Source of the DNA: Paragorgia papillata
Taxonomy: Eukaryota; Cnidaria; Anthozoa; Scleralcyonacea; Coralliidae
Assembly (NCBI GenBank): GCA_035771165.1
Contig: JAWNZC010000220.1
Location: forward strand, 726,001-790,000
Direction: 5' to 3'
DNA length: 64,000 nt
Below are positions 29,906-54,269 of this stretch, in pieces. The notes under the pieces are model-generated. The model ran no database searches, was not told the origin of the DNA, and saw only the letters and a program-made list of their open reading frames with translations. Numbering within the stretch: position 1 is the first letter of the stretch; each line of letters begins with the position of its first letter. The translations under genes were made by a program, and so were the position numbers.

Positions 29906-31039
29906 CGTTTTGTGCAGAAGAAGAGATGGTAGGAGATTAGATTTGGAAATACAGTATCGACGGACGGATATTGTATAAATATAAACAAAGTCAAATATAT
30001 ATAATCGCAGAGTACACTTCACAATTAATTTATGAACCAATGGGACAGCCAGGTTTCTGACAGGTTTGTTCAAGATGTTTGAATAAATGAATATTAAATT
30101 TCGCGAGAAATCTGCATAAAAAGATTTTGGACGGGGCAGCTGTGTTCTCCGCAGAGAGGCGAAAGCGCGCGGGCAAGTTGGTGGGAGTGGATCGAGGAAG
30201 ATTACAGGCACGCCTTCCAGGAGAGAGGCGAAGAATTGCTTTATTGGCATGACCTACTGTAATACATTAGGTATTGCTAAAGCTTACAATTTTTTAAAAA
30301 ATAACGTAGTAGCAACGGCTAATTACATTAAACTAGTTACTACATTAACCATACATAATTCGGTACAAGATAAATTACAGAGAAGATTAAGTTGATATAC
30401 GAACATTAGGTTGTTTAATATTATTATACAGGTGAGTATGCACCCGCGTACATGCAAGGGAGCACGTTAGAATGTGATACGTCTTGTAAATAAACTAAAC
30501 TTTACTTACCTAAAGTTGTTGACTAGGACACGTTTTGTGTGAGTCGTCGAGTTCGATAAAACCGCTGACGCGGAGAGCCTATTCGGCTCGCTCATCGTGG
30601 GCTCATATCGTCGGCGGTTTTATTTACAAGACGTATCACACGTGCTCCCTTGGTACATGCATAGAATGCAATACTGTATACATGAATTACTGGATGCAAA
30701 TTCAGGTTGCGCGCAGGTTATAAACAGGTGTTAATTTAATAACCTAGGTTATGAATATGTAAATAACGCTACTTAATAGATGTAGAAAGTAAATAAAGTA
30801 AAAGGTTATCACAAAACTTGTGGATATCTTTTTAAATAAGCCAAAAAAGAATTTTATGGGGGTCACCACATAGAGTGGGTAACTCTCCGAAATTGAAATT
30901 CTGGCTAGAATGTAAGAACTTCACTGTGCTTAAATATGTAAAACTTAAAAGGTGCATATAAACTGTCATATTTAAAGCTTCTTGTAAGATGTTATAAACA
31001 TGGCAACTACTTAGTTCCTCACCAGTCCCTTTCTCATCA
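29906..31039. other. Spacer between D and F
   Basis: Upstream region of F and 3' flank of D. No gene recognised. An inverted-repeat element (about 30450-30658) has arms GGGAGCACG and ACGTCTTGTAAATAAA with their inverses. Confidence 0.55.
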
Positions 31040-31433
31040 CTTCATGTCGCATCGTTATTTTCCAACGTGTGGTAGATTGGTTTATCATTCAATGTCCCCT
31101 TGTGTTCCTCACGATCCTTTCCAGTCCCTGCATTGTCTCCTTCGTTTTCCAACGTGTGGTAGATTGGTTTATCATTCAATGTCCCCTTGTCTGCCTCACG
31201 GATCCTTTCCAGTCCCTGCATTGTCTCCTTCGTTTTCCAACGTGTGGTAGATTGGTTTATCATTCAATGTCCCCTTGTGTTCCTCACGATCCTCTGCAGA
31301 CCCTGCATTGTCTCCTTCGTTTTCCAACGTGTGGTAGATTGGTTTATCGTTCAATGTTCCCTCCTGACCCTTACTATCCACTCCAGTCCCTGCATTATCT
31401 CCTTCGTGTTCCAACGTGTGGTAGATTGGTTTA
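31040..31433 (-). pseudogene. Out-of-frame tandem YHTLE repeats beyond the D stop
   Basis: Five copies of an 87-nt unit (one is 88) coding for KPIYHTLENEGDNAG plus a spacer. AACGTGTGGT marks them at 31064, 31151, 31239, 31326 and 31413 on the plus strand. Relative to the frame of D exon 7 there is one extra base near 31446-31462, which produces the D stop, and another near 31197-31205 between copies. As the sequence stands, none of these tyrosine motifs is translated in frame with D. Either a recent loss of the tail repeats, or errors in a repetitive stretch. Confidence 0.8.
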
Positions 31434-42943
<11,510 letters not shown>

Positions 42944-43375
42944 TTCTGAAACCGAAAAGCCGCAGGATTGCGCTGGCCGTACTAACAGTAAGCTTAGCAA
43001 CCAACTGGCGCTATCTCGTTACTAAAACTTCACAAGACCTCGAGACCTTTTTATATGTTTTTTAACAACGTGTTTATCGCGTCCGCCATTTAACATCCGC
43101 TTATAAGTAATGGTTGAACAGTCGCGGGATTAGTTGATTCCAGATGTAAAATGTTGAATTTGCATTCGACAGGTGATACTTCCGTAAACATGTGTCAGCT
43201 AGCATAATAATATATTCGCTGTATATGTTTTTAGTAACCACTCGTGTTCTATATCAACCCAACTTATAGTGAGGTCACTGTATTATTTTATCAAAAATAT
43301 CAAAGCCCAGACAGTTATTTTGAATGAGTACATAAACAGAATGCAAACTATCACATATATACTATCACATATATA

Positions 43376-44398
<1,023 letters not shown>

Positions 44399-44741
44399 TT
44401 TTGAGAATAATTACTTACATTATTATATTTCGGGCAGGGGTTTTCTGAAACCTTTACAGGCTTTTCGAGGAAACTCCCGGTTTAAGTAATGTTTATAAAT
44501 GTATAACATACAACATTTTTCATTAATTATTTACAAAAAAAAATAATTTTTTTATATAACTAGAACTATAAAAAGTACGACACTAACAATTGTTACAGGT
44601 ATCAACAGGTAACTCGGTTCAATAAAACGTTTTTTTTTTTTTTTACAATTATAATTTCTTGAAATTCGTTTTAATTTATAGTATGACTGAATATTTCTGA
44701 TTTTCAAAATCTAAGTTATTCCATATATCAACATAATATGT

Positions 44742-44827
44742 AATGTAATGTAATGTAATGTAATGTAATGTAATGTAATGTAATGTAATGTAATGTAATG
44801 TAATGTAATGTAATGTAATGTAATGTA
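44742..44827. repeat. (TAATG)n pentamer microsatellite
   Basis: About 17 perfect units, followed by a short ATCGCTAGATTTAT repeat to about 44890. Confidence 0.97.
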
Positions 44828-44899
44828 TATCGCTAGATTTATATCGCTAGATTTATATCGCTAATATCGTTAGATTTATATCGCTAATAAACTATTGGT

Positions 44900-46140
44900 C
44901 AGGTTCTTAAGTTATTTATAACATGATCAAAGAGGTTTTCTAAATAATTCAATAGGAAAAGAACTTGTGACGAGGTTCTATTGTTATTGCGAGGTTTATA
45001 TAAGGTTGGGAGGTTTGATAACCTGTATATAAACCGCGGTACATAACAGAAAACCGACTTGATCATATTATAAGGTTAGCTAACACACCAGATAGAGAGG
45101 TAGTTAGAAAGCGCAGTTGCCAGTGTATGGCCAGTCTCCTTTAGTTGTCGCCAGTCAGCCGGCGTATGTTCTCACTTTCCCTTACTACTAAAGGTGGAGG
45201 CCACGTCGTCAACGTAGGAGGGTAGTATATGGCGAAATTCTCACGGGTTGCGAAACCCGGAAACTCGCGCGGTGTAAATGGCGAGAAGACTCCCCAATAT
45301 ATACAATATAACTCACAGTTTTCTCACAACAATGACACTTGTATCTGTAGACCTTGCGAGATTTTTGACCAAACTGCGTTTTCCGCTTGAAAATTTCTAT
45401 GTCGTGATTTTTACTGAAGATCTATTATAATTATATATGCATAAGATGAACAAGGAAGTATATCTTGTCTATGACTCAACAGCAGTAAAATTGCGAGAAC
45501 CTTCTTTATTTTTGAAACTGTTGCCATGGGATTTATCTGACAGTAAGGTAAAGCCTTACTTTGCCGTTCAAATCCGCTATGCTCAATTATTACTTCTCAT
45601 CTTCGGAAAGTACATTTGTTTCACACAGCTTAGGCGTTTACCAGGAAAATATTACAATACTGTCTCTTTTTTACTGCAAAAAAAGTGTTCCTGCATGCGT
45701 AGGAGTAAGATGTTTAGTTTCCTCTTCACTTCAGTTCTTTTGATCAAACTTGGCTTTTGGCTTTTTTCCAAGTCTATTTTGTAATAACTATCAATATATG
45801 GTTATATTTTTCAAGGTCATAATAATTTTTTTAATTTATTTGATTCGGCAGGTCATAAAGCCTGACAGCTAATTAGCTGATGTGGACCTGCTCACCACCT
45901 TGAACCCAAACACTTTCTGTTGCACTTTCACATTGTGGTTTTGGCAGTAACGTGACATGAAACCAACACATTCTCTCGAATGTATTATCGAATAAGTTTG
46001 AAATCGTTATTTTCGGAGGGTTCACTGTATTAGGTAAACAAATACGGCGGCCAAGAAACGCATGCTCATATCTTAAGGGTAGTTTCAACCAGAATCTCAA
46101 GATTGTACATCGCATAATAGGATTAGACATCACTTCTAAA
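44900..46140. other. Spacer without a recognised gene
   Basis: A 115-codon plus-strand frame (45437-45784) has no recognisable motif, signal or neighbour support. I do not call it a gene. The rest is unremarkable AT-rich sequence. Confidence 0.45.
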
Positions 46141-46144
46141 GCTT

Positions 46145-46465
46145 AAAGTGCCTATGTCATCCTCAGGGACTTTACATATTTATACTAATTGGAACATTCT
46201 GAGAAGATTTGTAATATATCTTCTCAGGCGAACATTTCATCTTCATGGACTTTTTTGCCGTTAAAGTTGACGGAAGTGACGTCGAAAGAGGAATTTGTCT
46301 ATATGAAAACCACTTTACAGATTCCTCTTTTGACGTCACTTCCGTCAACTTTAACAGCAAAAAAGTCCATGAAGATGAAATTTGCGCCTGAGAAGATATA
46401 TTACAAATCTTCTCAGAAGGTTCCAAATATCCTAAATATGTAAAACCATGATATAGGCACTTTAA
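46145..46465. mobile_element. MITE with AAAGTGCCTAT ends
   Basis: Ends TTAAAGTGCCTAT and ATAGGCACTTTAA. The arms also share TTCTGAGAAGATTTGTAATA and GTTGACGGAAGTGACGTC. The element at 47333-47879 has the same terminal bases but a different interior. Confidence 0.82.
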
Positions 46466-46784
46466 ACAAACTTTGTGCGTTGAATTGTGTGTACAAATGG
46501 GTGGGCTTTTATCGAGATTTAAAAATTATGCTCATGTCAGCATAATATAATTCAACACTCTCTAACTCAATAACGAACACTTGTATCGACTTGAAATTTT
46601 CCAGAAAGACTCGGAATAATGATTGATCTACACAATATATAAAACAGCTTTATATGTTTTATAATTTATATTTTAGAGTTTTGAGAATGAAAACGTAAAG
46701 GAGATAAACTTATGATAACCGATTATCAGAATTCGGCAGCCAGTTATATTGCTACTGTATAATACTCAAATCAGTAGAGCGAGA

Positions 46785-46990
46785 CATGGATGATATTTTT
46801 ATCGCTTCCGAAGTGTCAGTTTTATTAACCGCGGATCAATATTAAAGCAATCACGAGGTGTATGCTCATGTACCACGTGATAAACATCCAATTGTTAACT
46901 CGTAAACAAGCTATCACGTGGTACATAAGAATACACCTCGTGACTGCTTTGAAATTGATCTGCGGTTAACGAAACTGTCGCTTCGGAAGC
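46785..46990. repeat. Inverted-repeat element around TATCACGTGGTACAT
   Basis: The arms share TCGCTTCCGAAG, GATCAATATTAAAGCAATC and CACGAGGTGTATGC-like blocks with their inverses. A poly-G run of about 20 lies at 47057-47079. Confidence 0.78.
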
Positions 46991-47332
46991 GATGAAAACA
47001 TTGTCTATGTCTCGCTCTACTGATTTGAGTAGTATATGCATGTGATACTATGCCTTGGGGGGGGGGGGGGGGGGGGGGGCGTCTGAAGGATGCTCGCTTG
47101 GGAAATTTTGAAAGTTGAGTCTGGACGCAACCGTATTTCACGTGTTTTGAGCTATTTAATTCAAGTATAAATATATAGTTTAAATAAATATATAGCATAA
47201 TACAACACACTTTAACTCTGGAAAAACACTAGGTAATCTTTACAACACGAACAGCAGCGACATTTTTGACGCGACATTTTTAACGCGATGTTTTGAACGC
47301 CACAGGGCGCCGCTGTTTAACACAGTATCTGG

Positions 47333-47879
47333 TTAAAGTGCCTATCACCCCTAGAATTGTTTTAGTTTTCCAAGTAGTAGAGCCAAAATTAGCTGAATAG
47401 TTCTTTTACAGTTTTTGATTTGGTCCTTTCATTTCGAAGATATTGACATTTAAGTACCGCTATTAGCAAGAAAAAACCGCAAATTAAAGAGAACTGGGAC
47501 GAGCAACGCGATGACGTAGCTTAAGGGACGCAAGTGAAATTCCTTTCGTCAAGTCGGATTCGTTAGAACACCCAAAAACAACACATCTATCTGGCATTTT
47601 TTTCGCTTCGATGACAGTGTATACAACACTGCAACAGAACCAACACTGTCACTGAGAAAATTCCGTCCCTTAAGCTACGTCACATCATGTAGGTACCAGG
47701 CTCTTTGCAATTTGCAGAAATTTCTAGCGGGATATTCAAAATAGCGATTTCTTGCAATATTTGAAGCGAGATATCTTCGAAACGAATGGACCAAATTAAA
47801 AACTGTAAAAGAACTATTCAGCTAATTTTGGCTCTACTACTTGGAAAACTAAACAAATTCTAGGGGTTATAGGCACTCA
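47333..47879. mobile_element. MITE with AAAGTGCCTATCACCCCTAG ends
   Basis: The arms of about 110 bp share AGAATTGTTTAGTTTTCC-like sequence and AGTAGAGCCAAAATTAGCTG with their inverses. The terminal AAAGTGCCTAT resembles the neighbour at 46145. It ends about 130 bases beyond the 3' end of gene A. Confidence 0.82.
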
Positions 47880-48005
47880 TTAGTACTCTTAATATATACA
47901 TGTAAGGTCCCACCGGCGTGGTACTGATTTCTTTCGTATTTTCCTCATGAGTTATTTATTAATGCGTTTTTAAATAATTATAATGGTACTTCAGTCTATT
48001 TTTTA

Positions 48006-51000
48006 CTAGCTGACTAACGTGTTATAAACTGGCTCAGGTGATCTCAAGGCTTCGTCTAACTCTGTGTATACGCTTTCTTCATTGTTGTCTGCTTCATATG
48101 ATCTTTCCAGCGTGTGGTATACTGGACTTCCTACAACTGTCTGATCAGAATCATCATGATTATTCACATTGTCAGGGGTGGGGATTTCATCTCTCTGTAT
48201 CACATCTACTACTTGGTATAGGCCATCATCAGGAAATTCAAAAGATTGTTCTGGCTGAGTAGAGTTTTGTCTCGGTGAATCACTTCGGGGAATGGTTTCT
48301 GTAAATGAAAGAAAAGATGAATAAGATTTGGTCAGACTAGATTTGGTCAGACTGGAGTAGAGTACTTTATCCGTTACCATTCTTGGCTTCCTGAAAGAAG
48401 CCAAAAGAAGGCCAGAAACGGCTTCCTGAAAGAAGCCAAGAGAAGGCCACAAATGGCCTCTTCATTAATATTACTCTTTCTATACCAAGCTATTTTTGAT
48501 TTTAGATGATTTTACTCGTTAAAGTGAAGAACCCTCGGACATCCTAGGCAGCAATGGGTTAAAATCTTGACTATGCACATGCAATACCTAGTATAAGTGT
48601 AGTTATGTAATATTTAAAACACGAGCAGGAGTGTTTTATAAGATTTAAAACCACGAGGGCGCAGCCCGTGAAAAAAACACGTGATGCGAGTGTTTTGAAT
48701 GGCTTCAAAAACGATTCGTTATTGGATGTTATGTTCATTAGTATTCTTTATATAAAATTGTATGTTCATTAGTATTCTTTATATAAAATTGTATGTTCAT
48801 TAGTATTCTTTCTGACGTCAAGAAGTTTTATCAGGTATAAAACCACGGACATGGTACTGATTTCCTTTGTGTTTTCCTCGTGAATTATTAATGAGTTTTT
48901 GAATATATTATAATACATTTTCCCATATATAATAAAGACAATAGATGTATTAAAGTTTATCAAATTACTACTTATAAGTTCACCTACCTAGACGAGTATT
49001 GTTTTCTTTAATAATATTCATTAATCTATATATACCCAAGAAAAAAAAGAAATATTGTTCAACTTGTACAATATATTTAGCCACTAGAGCTTGCATACAG
49101 TAACTCAATGGTTAGAGCTAGCATCTCACTGGTGATCAGAAGGTTGTGGGTTGTACACATATTCCATCTACGTTCAAATTATCTGAGTCTCATTAGTTCA
49201 ATGCTTAGAGTATCTCACTGATGATCAGAAGGTTGTGGGTTGTACACATATTCCATCTACGTTCAAATTATCTGAGTCTCAGTAGCTCAATGGTTAGAGC
49301 ATATCACTGGTGATCAGAAGATTGTGGGTTGTACACATATTCAATCTACGTTCAAATTATCTGAGTCTCAGTAGTTCAATGCTTAGAGTATCTCACTGAT
49401 GATCAGAAGGTTGTTGGTTGTGCACATATTCCACCTTCGTTCAAATTATCTGAGTCTCAGTAATTCAGTGCTTAGAGTATCTCACTGGTGATCCGAAGAT
49501 TGTGGGTTCGAGTCTCGCTTGGAGACTCAGAAAATTTTCTGAATGAAATAGCTCGAAGAACATTTACACTCAACTCTCATGTCCAAGCTATAGCATATAT
49601 TTATCTCTTTTCTTCAAATTACCTTTGTCGCCGCCGATGATATAGATGTAATGCTATTGTAATTAGTGCAAGTAGTAAACAAAATGAGACAACAGTCGGA
49701 ACAAGAATGGCAATTAAGTTGGGCGTGTCTTTGTTTCCATCCAAACTTTCTTTGTTTGTATCTGGTGAGAATGTTGAAGACTTCCTGGGATACTCGGTGG
49801 GTTTTCTAATAATTGTAGGGACGTTTGTGGTAGGAAACCTGTATGACGTAACAGGTGACCCAGAATGTGGCGTATGAAGTGACGTAGGTTGTGACGTAGG
49901 TCGTGACGTAGGGGCAATATCAGATGGTGGCATGAAGGCAGATGACGTAAAAGGAATCTAAAATAAAAATAAATAGATAGTCATGATAGCTCTTATTGGG
50001 CTTCAAGGGAGAACAGTTTAGGTATGACTGATAGAGTTGTAGTATAAATAAAGTTAGTTTCGTTTACTGTAGATTCTTTCTGTAGTAACACTGGACCAAT
50101 GAGGGATAGCCCCTTACTGGATCTCTGGGGAGAATAGTTTAAATATGATTGATAGTGTTATACAGTATAAATAAAGTTAGTTTAATTTCCTCCGGTTTCC
50201 TCCTGTAGTAACATTGGACTAAGAAGGGATGGCTCACTTACTGGACCTCTGCATGGGGAGAACAATTTAGATATGTCTGATATGGTTATCCAGTGTAAAT
50301 AAAGTTAGTTTTAATTTAGTCCAGTTTCCTCTTGTAGTAACACTGGAACACCTTACTGGACCTCTATAGAGAGAACAGTTTAGATGTAACTGATAGAGTT
50401 ATCCAGTACTTATAAAGTTAATTTAGATTACTCTGGTTTCCTCCTGTAGTAACACCGGACGAATGAAGGATGGTCTTCATTGGACCTCAAACGAGAACAG
50501 TTTATATATCACTGATATAGGATTATCCAGTATAAATAAAGTTAGTTTAGTTTTACTAACATTCTCAGTCGCAGATCCTTCTATTTTTAGTAGAACGTAG
50601 TGGTGTTCTTGCGAACGACCCTTACTGCATACGATCCCCAATTTTAACAGGTTTCCTGACCATTTTGTAAACAGCTTGTCCTTGTTCGAAATCTAAAAAA
50701 ACACATGTGTATTTAAAACAAATCATAGGTTGAACGTCTATAGATGAACCCAATAAGTAACATTGTTATATAGCTGGGGGTTTCCCATATATAATACAGA
50801 CTGTCATTGGGTGGTTTGTGGTCACGTGGCCTTAGTTAAATTCAAATGTCTACCGAGCAGGCAATAATTTGTTAGTTATTGTCCGCTCGGGGCAATATTT
50901 GTACGTTATTAGTCCGCTCTACTAATAACGTACAATTTTGAAATTGTCCGCACGCGTGCATGACTGACAACACTGAAGAAATAAAATTGTTGTGTGAATG

Positions 51001-52154
51001 ATCTTGTTAACTTTTTCTCCATCGCTATATAACAAAGCACAGTTAATGTCTGATCCCTCGGGAAACAGTTTTGTTTTCCCTCGAGTCTCGATGTTTTCCC
51101 TCGAGTCTCGATGTTTCCCTCGACTTTGTCTCGGGAAACACTTAGACTCTCGGGAAAACAAAACTAACTGTTTCCCGAGGGATCAGACATTAAGTATATA
51201 TTGTATAAGCTTTGGTTGTTTTGCAACGACTTAACTTCACCGGCATTGTTAATGAAATAGAAGCACCTTTAGTTTTTTGTACAATGGAGCGATGGGAAAA
51301 GAATACGCGACGGTTTTAAATATAATACTTGCAACGAAACTTACCTTTAAAGTCAGTTCATCGGGTGATTTGGATTTTAGTACAAAATTTTTAGAATTAT
51401 TCTGAAAGTGATTCCAATTACGGCCATCGAAGGAAGAGTATGAATTTTCCCAATCCATTTGACATGAAGTGTGTTGAACGTTGATAGGAGCAGAAATGTC
51501 CAAATTCAGACTACATAGAGATGTTGTACTTGGTTTACAACTTTCTGATTTTTTTACCAAACGCATGAACTTAGCATTAGAAAAGAGATAGGGACCTATA
51601 ATTAAAGAAAACATTTATACATCAATTAAAAAATGCATTAATATCAGTGCCATGTCCGCGTGATAAACAATGCTCCTGGCTTATTCCAAAATGGCCGCCG
51701 AATTAGAATTCTCTTATGTGCATATAAATTATCCCTTATGACCTCGCTTTAAAGTAAAACTTCTTTTGAATTTCCCACATGAAAACGAGTTCATAAGGGC
51801 TAATATGCACGGGTCGCTGAAATGCCATTTCCTGGCTTTTGGAGGAAGATTTTACAGACCCCAAAGGTTAAAAAACGTCATATAAAATACTCAAAACACG
51901 CAAACGTCACATAGATACAAACACTGTTTGAGTCAAAATGCATACACTCAGTAGATTGAATACACTGTTTACAGTTTATTTCCTGACACAATTCATATTG
52001 CATCAGTTTTGTAGTTACATGTCTGTTGTATTATATCAAAAGGGGGGAGCCGCGGCTCCCCCTGGCTACGTCCCTGGTCAAGTAAAACATGTCATGACTT
52101 CCGCCCAAAACATTAACGCATCCGTCTGCATTTCTTAGCCTTTGAAATTGACAC

Positions 52155-52185
<31 letters not shown>

Positions 52186-54269
52186 AAGTATGAAGTATAG
52201 TTTTACCTTAAAGTCTTCGCTACCAGAGGTTTCACCCTAAACGGGATCATCAGGCGACTGAAAAATATCGGTTAGTGGGCTGCTTAAATGCGTTGGTTGG
52301 GGCTTGGGTATGGGCGTCGAAGCGTCCAGCGCATTCCTTTGGAGCCTGGGTGTGGGCGTCGAAACGTTGCGCGCATTCCTTTGATTGTTTAGGTTGTTGA
52401 TCCGAAATCTGTTTTTGTGCCGACAGGTCGAAACTATTTCTGATCTTTTGTTTAGTAAAAGTCGTTTGTCTGCCTTCATGATGAAAAGTTTTTCGTCCAA
52501 ACATAAATTGCATCTTTTTGCATCATATATATATATATACAAAAGTGGGCTGTTCCACGGTTGCACGGCCGTTACTTCAAATGATCTGTCTCCTTCACTT
52601 ACACGGTTATATTTAGGACAGATAACATTTAGCATTTAGTGATCTTCGCTTCGTTATAGAATGGTAACCATTGCAATTTGTTGAATAATGAAACAGACGA
52701 TGGGCATAGTACAAAATTCTTTGTGTTAAAGGGAGGTTCGATTTGATTTTATTCCCACACACAGTGTGACGTATAAAGTGGAGTTATTTACGTATCAAGA
52801 CTGAAGTGAGATACCCAACAACAATCTTTATATTTATAACTTTAAAAGTTCTTTCAAATAAAAGGGGTTCCTTCAAATCGTTTCATTCCATGCATGCGCC
52901 CTATAATTAGAAAAAGTAAATATTTATGCAATATGAGGTTTTGGGATATATTGTTTTGGCCTCGTAACTGTTTAATCCTAAAATGTATTTTGATATATAC
53001 TGTATATACCTTGATATGAAGACCTTGATTCACAATTCGTGAAATATAATGATGATCCCGATTCTTTGACCCAGTTCTTTCTGTATGCGGGTGCTCCTTT
53101 ATTCGAGACGGTATCTCGACCTTTCCATTTCTTACAGTTCCAACTCTGGTACGAATTCCTTGTATCACATTGTTTTAAAGTTAAGGATTTTTTCTTTTTC
53201 CTCCTTCCTCTCTTGTTTACTATTATCACAGGTTTTGCGTCAAGACATTTCAGCGTTCTTAAATTCAGCATGTGTCCATTGTCTGACCATAACCATCGTA
53301 CGGAAAGTACGTCGTTGTTACGGCAGCTTAAATTTGAAATTTTTTCATCTTCAGACACTCCCAAACATCTGTAGCCTTTTGGGAGATATTTACCTTCTGT
53401 AAAATAAACAATTATATCTTACTACATCATCAAGTTAACATGAAATACAAATAAGGTTGTAAATAGAGTAAGGTTGGAGTATATAATATAATGGAGTATA
53501 TAATATAATTTTCACGGGAGCACGGGTGGCATGTGCTGTTAGCGCGCTACCTCTCACCAAAAGTTAAGCCCGGTTAGACGGGGTTAGTACTTGGATGGGT
53601 GACCGCTTGGGAATGACCCCGTTATCGAGCTTGCATGAAGTCATGTGAGTAGAGTTGCATGCAGTTGCATGCTTCGGGGGTTTTTTTTCGCCGGGTTCTC
53701 ACGTTTTCAGCCTCCCTCCTATACAATCCTACATCACGGTAGTCATGTTCAATTGGGGCATTTCGCCCTGTTTTACCACCAGTTGCTATAGGCAATTAAG
53801 TCAAATCAACACTAGATGATTTTACTCGTCATTTGGCGGCCACAAGGGTTGATCGGGGTTAAAGAACTTTATTGGTCATGTCGGCCAGATTTTGAACACG
53901 GCTCGTTGTCAAAGAAAAACCTTATGCATGTGGTACACACGAGCAAATTTTTCAGTTAAAAACTTCAATACTTCGTGTGACCTTGTTGCCATTTTGATGT
54001 ATAGTTCTAGCCAACTAACCTGATCTCTCTGTAATAATGTCTTCATCCTTGACACATTCTCCAGACGATGAATCACTGTCGAATATAAAAGTATTATAAT
54101 TGCCAGTACAATGGCAATAGCCATTCGAATCACAGTTTACATTATTGGATGACGTAAAACGAATATCGGAGTGAAATGAATCTTGACGACCACGGGTAAT
54201 AGTAAGAGAGAAACTTTGGATTGCTTGTAGTTGTACTAACAGTAGAAATATAACCAGAAGATTCGCCAT
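48006..54269 (-). CDS. Receptor paralog A: complete, CysR lectin plus ITAM-spaced tail
   Basis: Seven exons (complement): 54020-54269, 53010-53396, 51345-51595, 50561-50692, 49623-49957, 48988-49025, 48006-48298; 1686 nt, 561 residues. This is the best-preserved model, with every junction in phase. Exon 1: signal peptide (LLVIFLLLVQLQAI), TITRGRQDSF, then NTFIFDS and GECVKDE. Exon 2: CysR domain (YRCMGVSE, LNLRTLKCLDA, QSWNC) with a Lys-rich insert. Exons 3-4: the six-cysteine domain, but the first Cys is Pro (GPYLF) and the last is Tyr (HHYVLLK). Exon 5: stalk, helix (LIAILVPTVVSFCLLLALITI), YHRRRQR. The mini-exon is 38 nt. The 96-codon tail ends SPVYHTLE ... SVYTEL-x10-VYNTLVS; the last two motifs have ITAM spacing and SVYTEL also fits the ITIM consensus. 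Role inferred: ligand-binding surface receptor signalling through Src/Syk-type SH2 proteins. Confidence 0.85.
48600..48905 (-). mobile_element. MITE-like repeat, family with a 31-bp internal unit (about 2 copies)
   Basis: Inverted copy of the family at 3605 and 39612, with GTATTCTTTATATAAAATTG repeated. It lies in the A intron between the tail exon and the mini-exon. Confidence 0.75.
49090..49532 (+). repeat. Tandem array of five tRNA-like units (plus strand)
   Basis: Units of about 87 bp read TAGCTCAATGGTTAGAGCAT (A-box-like), TCTCACTGATGATCAGAAGG (anticodon-arm-like), GTTGTGGGTTGTACACATAT. Only the last unit ends in GTGGGTTCGAGTCTCGCTTG and then GAGACTC, which can pair with GAGTCTC at the unit start. 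Sister array at 13308-13745. It lies in the A intron between the mini-exon and exon 5, antisense to the gene. Confidence 0.68.
49985..50550. repeat. Minisatellite, about 110-130-bp units, in intron 4 of A
   Basis: About five units share CTGTAGTAACACTGGAC, GGAGAACAGTTTA and AGTATAAATAAAGTTAG. It fills the intron between exons 4 and 5 almost entirely. Confidence 0.85.
51048..51192. repeat. Hairpin with GTCTGATCCCTCGGGAAAC arms
   Basis: TGTCTGATCCCTCGGGAAAC and its inverse are 145 bp apart, with TCTCGATGTTTTCCC-like repeats in between. It lies in the A intron between exons 3 and 4. Confidence 0.8.
52215..52640 (-). mobile_element. Retroelement ORF C-terminal fragment
   Basis: Minus-strand frames give NLCLDEKLFIMKAD, LLLNKRSEIVSTCRHKNRF and then a proline-rich end with a duplicated NAR/NALDASTP segment. 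The C-x-x-C-L-x-E-K and N-K-R-S-E-x-x-S-T-C-R-H-K-N-[KR]-F pattern is one I associate with C-terminal regions of retroelement polyproteins in marine invertebrates. An (AT)n insert interrupts it. Family assignment is uncertain. It lies in the A intron between exons 2 and 3. Confidence 0.5.
53516..53695 (+). mobile_element. SINE with 5S rRNA-like head
   Basis: GGGAGCACGGGTGGCATGTG, AGTTAAGCCCGGTTAGACGG and GGGTTAGTACTTGGATGGGT (5S box-C-like), then CATGTGAGTAGAGTTGCATG and CTTCGGGGGTTTTT. It lies in A intron 1. Confidence 0.83.

Noticed and set aside
31064..31433. Direct repeats with regular spacing that could be mistaken for a CRISPR array
   Set aside because: Units are coding-type 87-nt repeats with a degenerate spacer and belong to the receptor tail; animal DNA, no cas genes.
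45437..45784. Plus-strand 115-codon frame
   Set aside because: No motif or homology that I recognise, no splice or neighbour context; likely chance in AT-rich DNA.
46172..46443. Two matching 84-residue frames on opposite strands
   Set aside because: Product of one inverted-repeat MITE read from both arms.
49090..49532. Functional tRNA genes
   Set aside because: Only the last unit has both box-like elements and its anticodon stem is imperfect; kept as a tRNA-like repeat.
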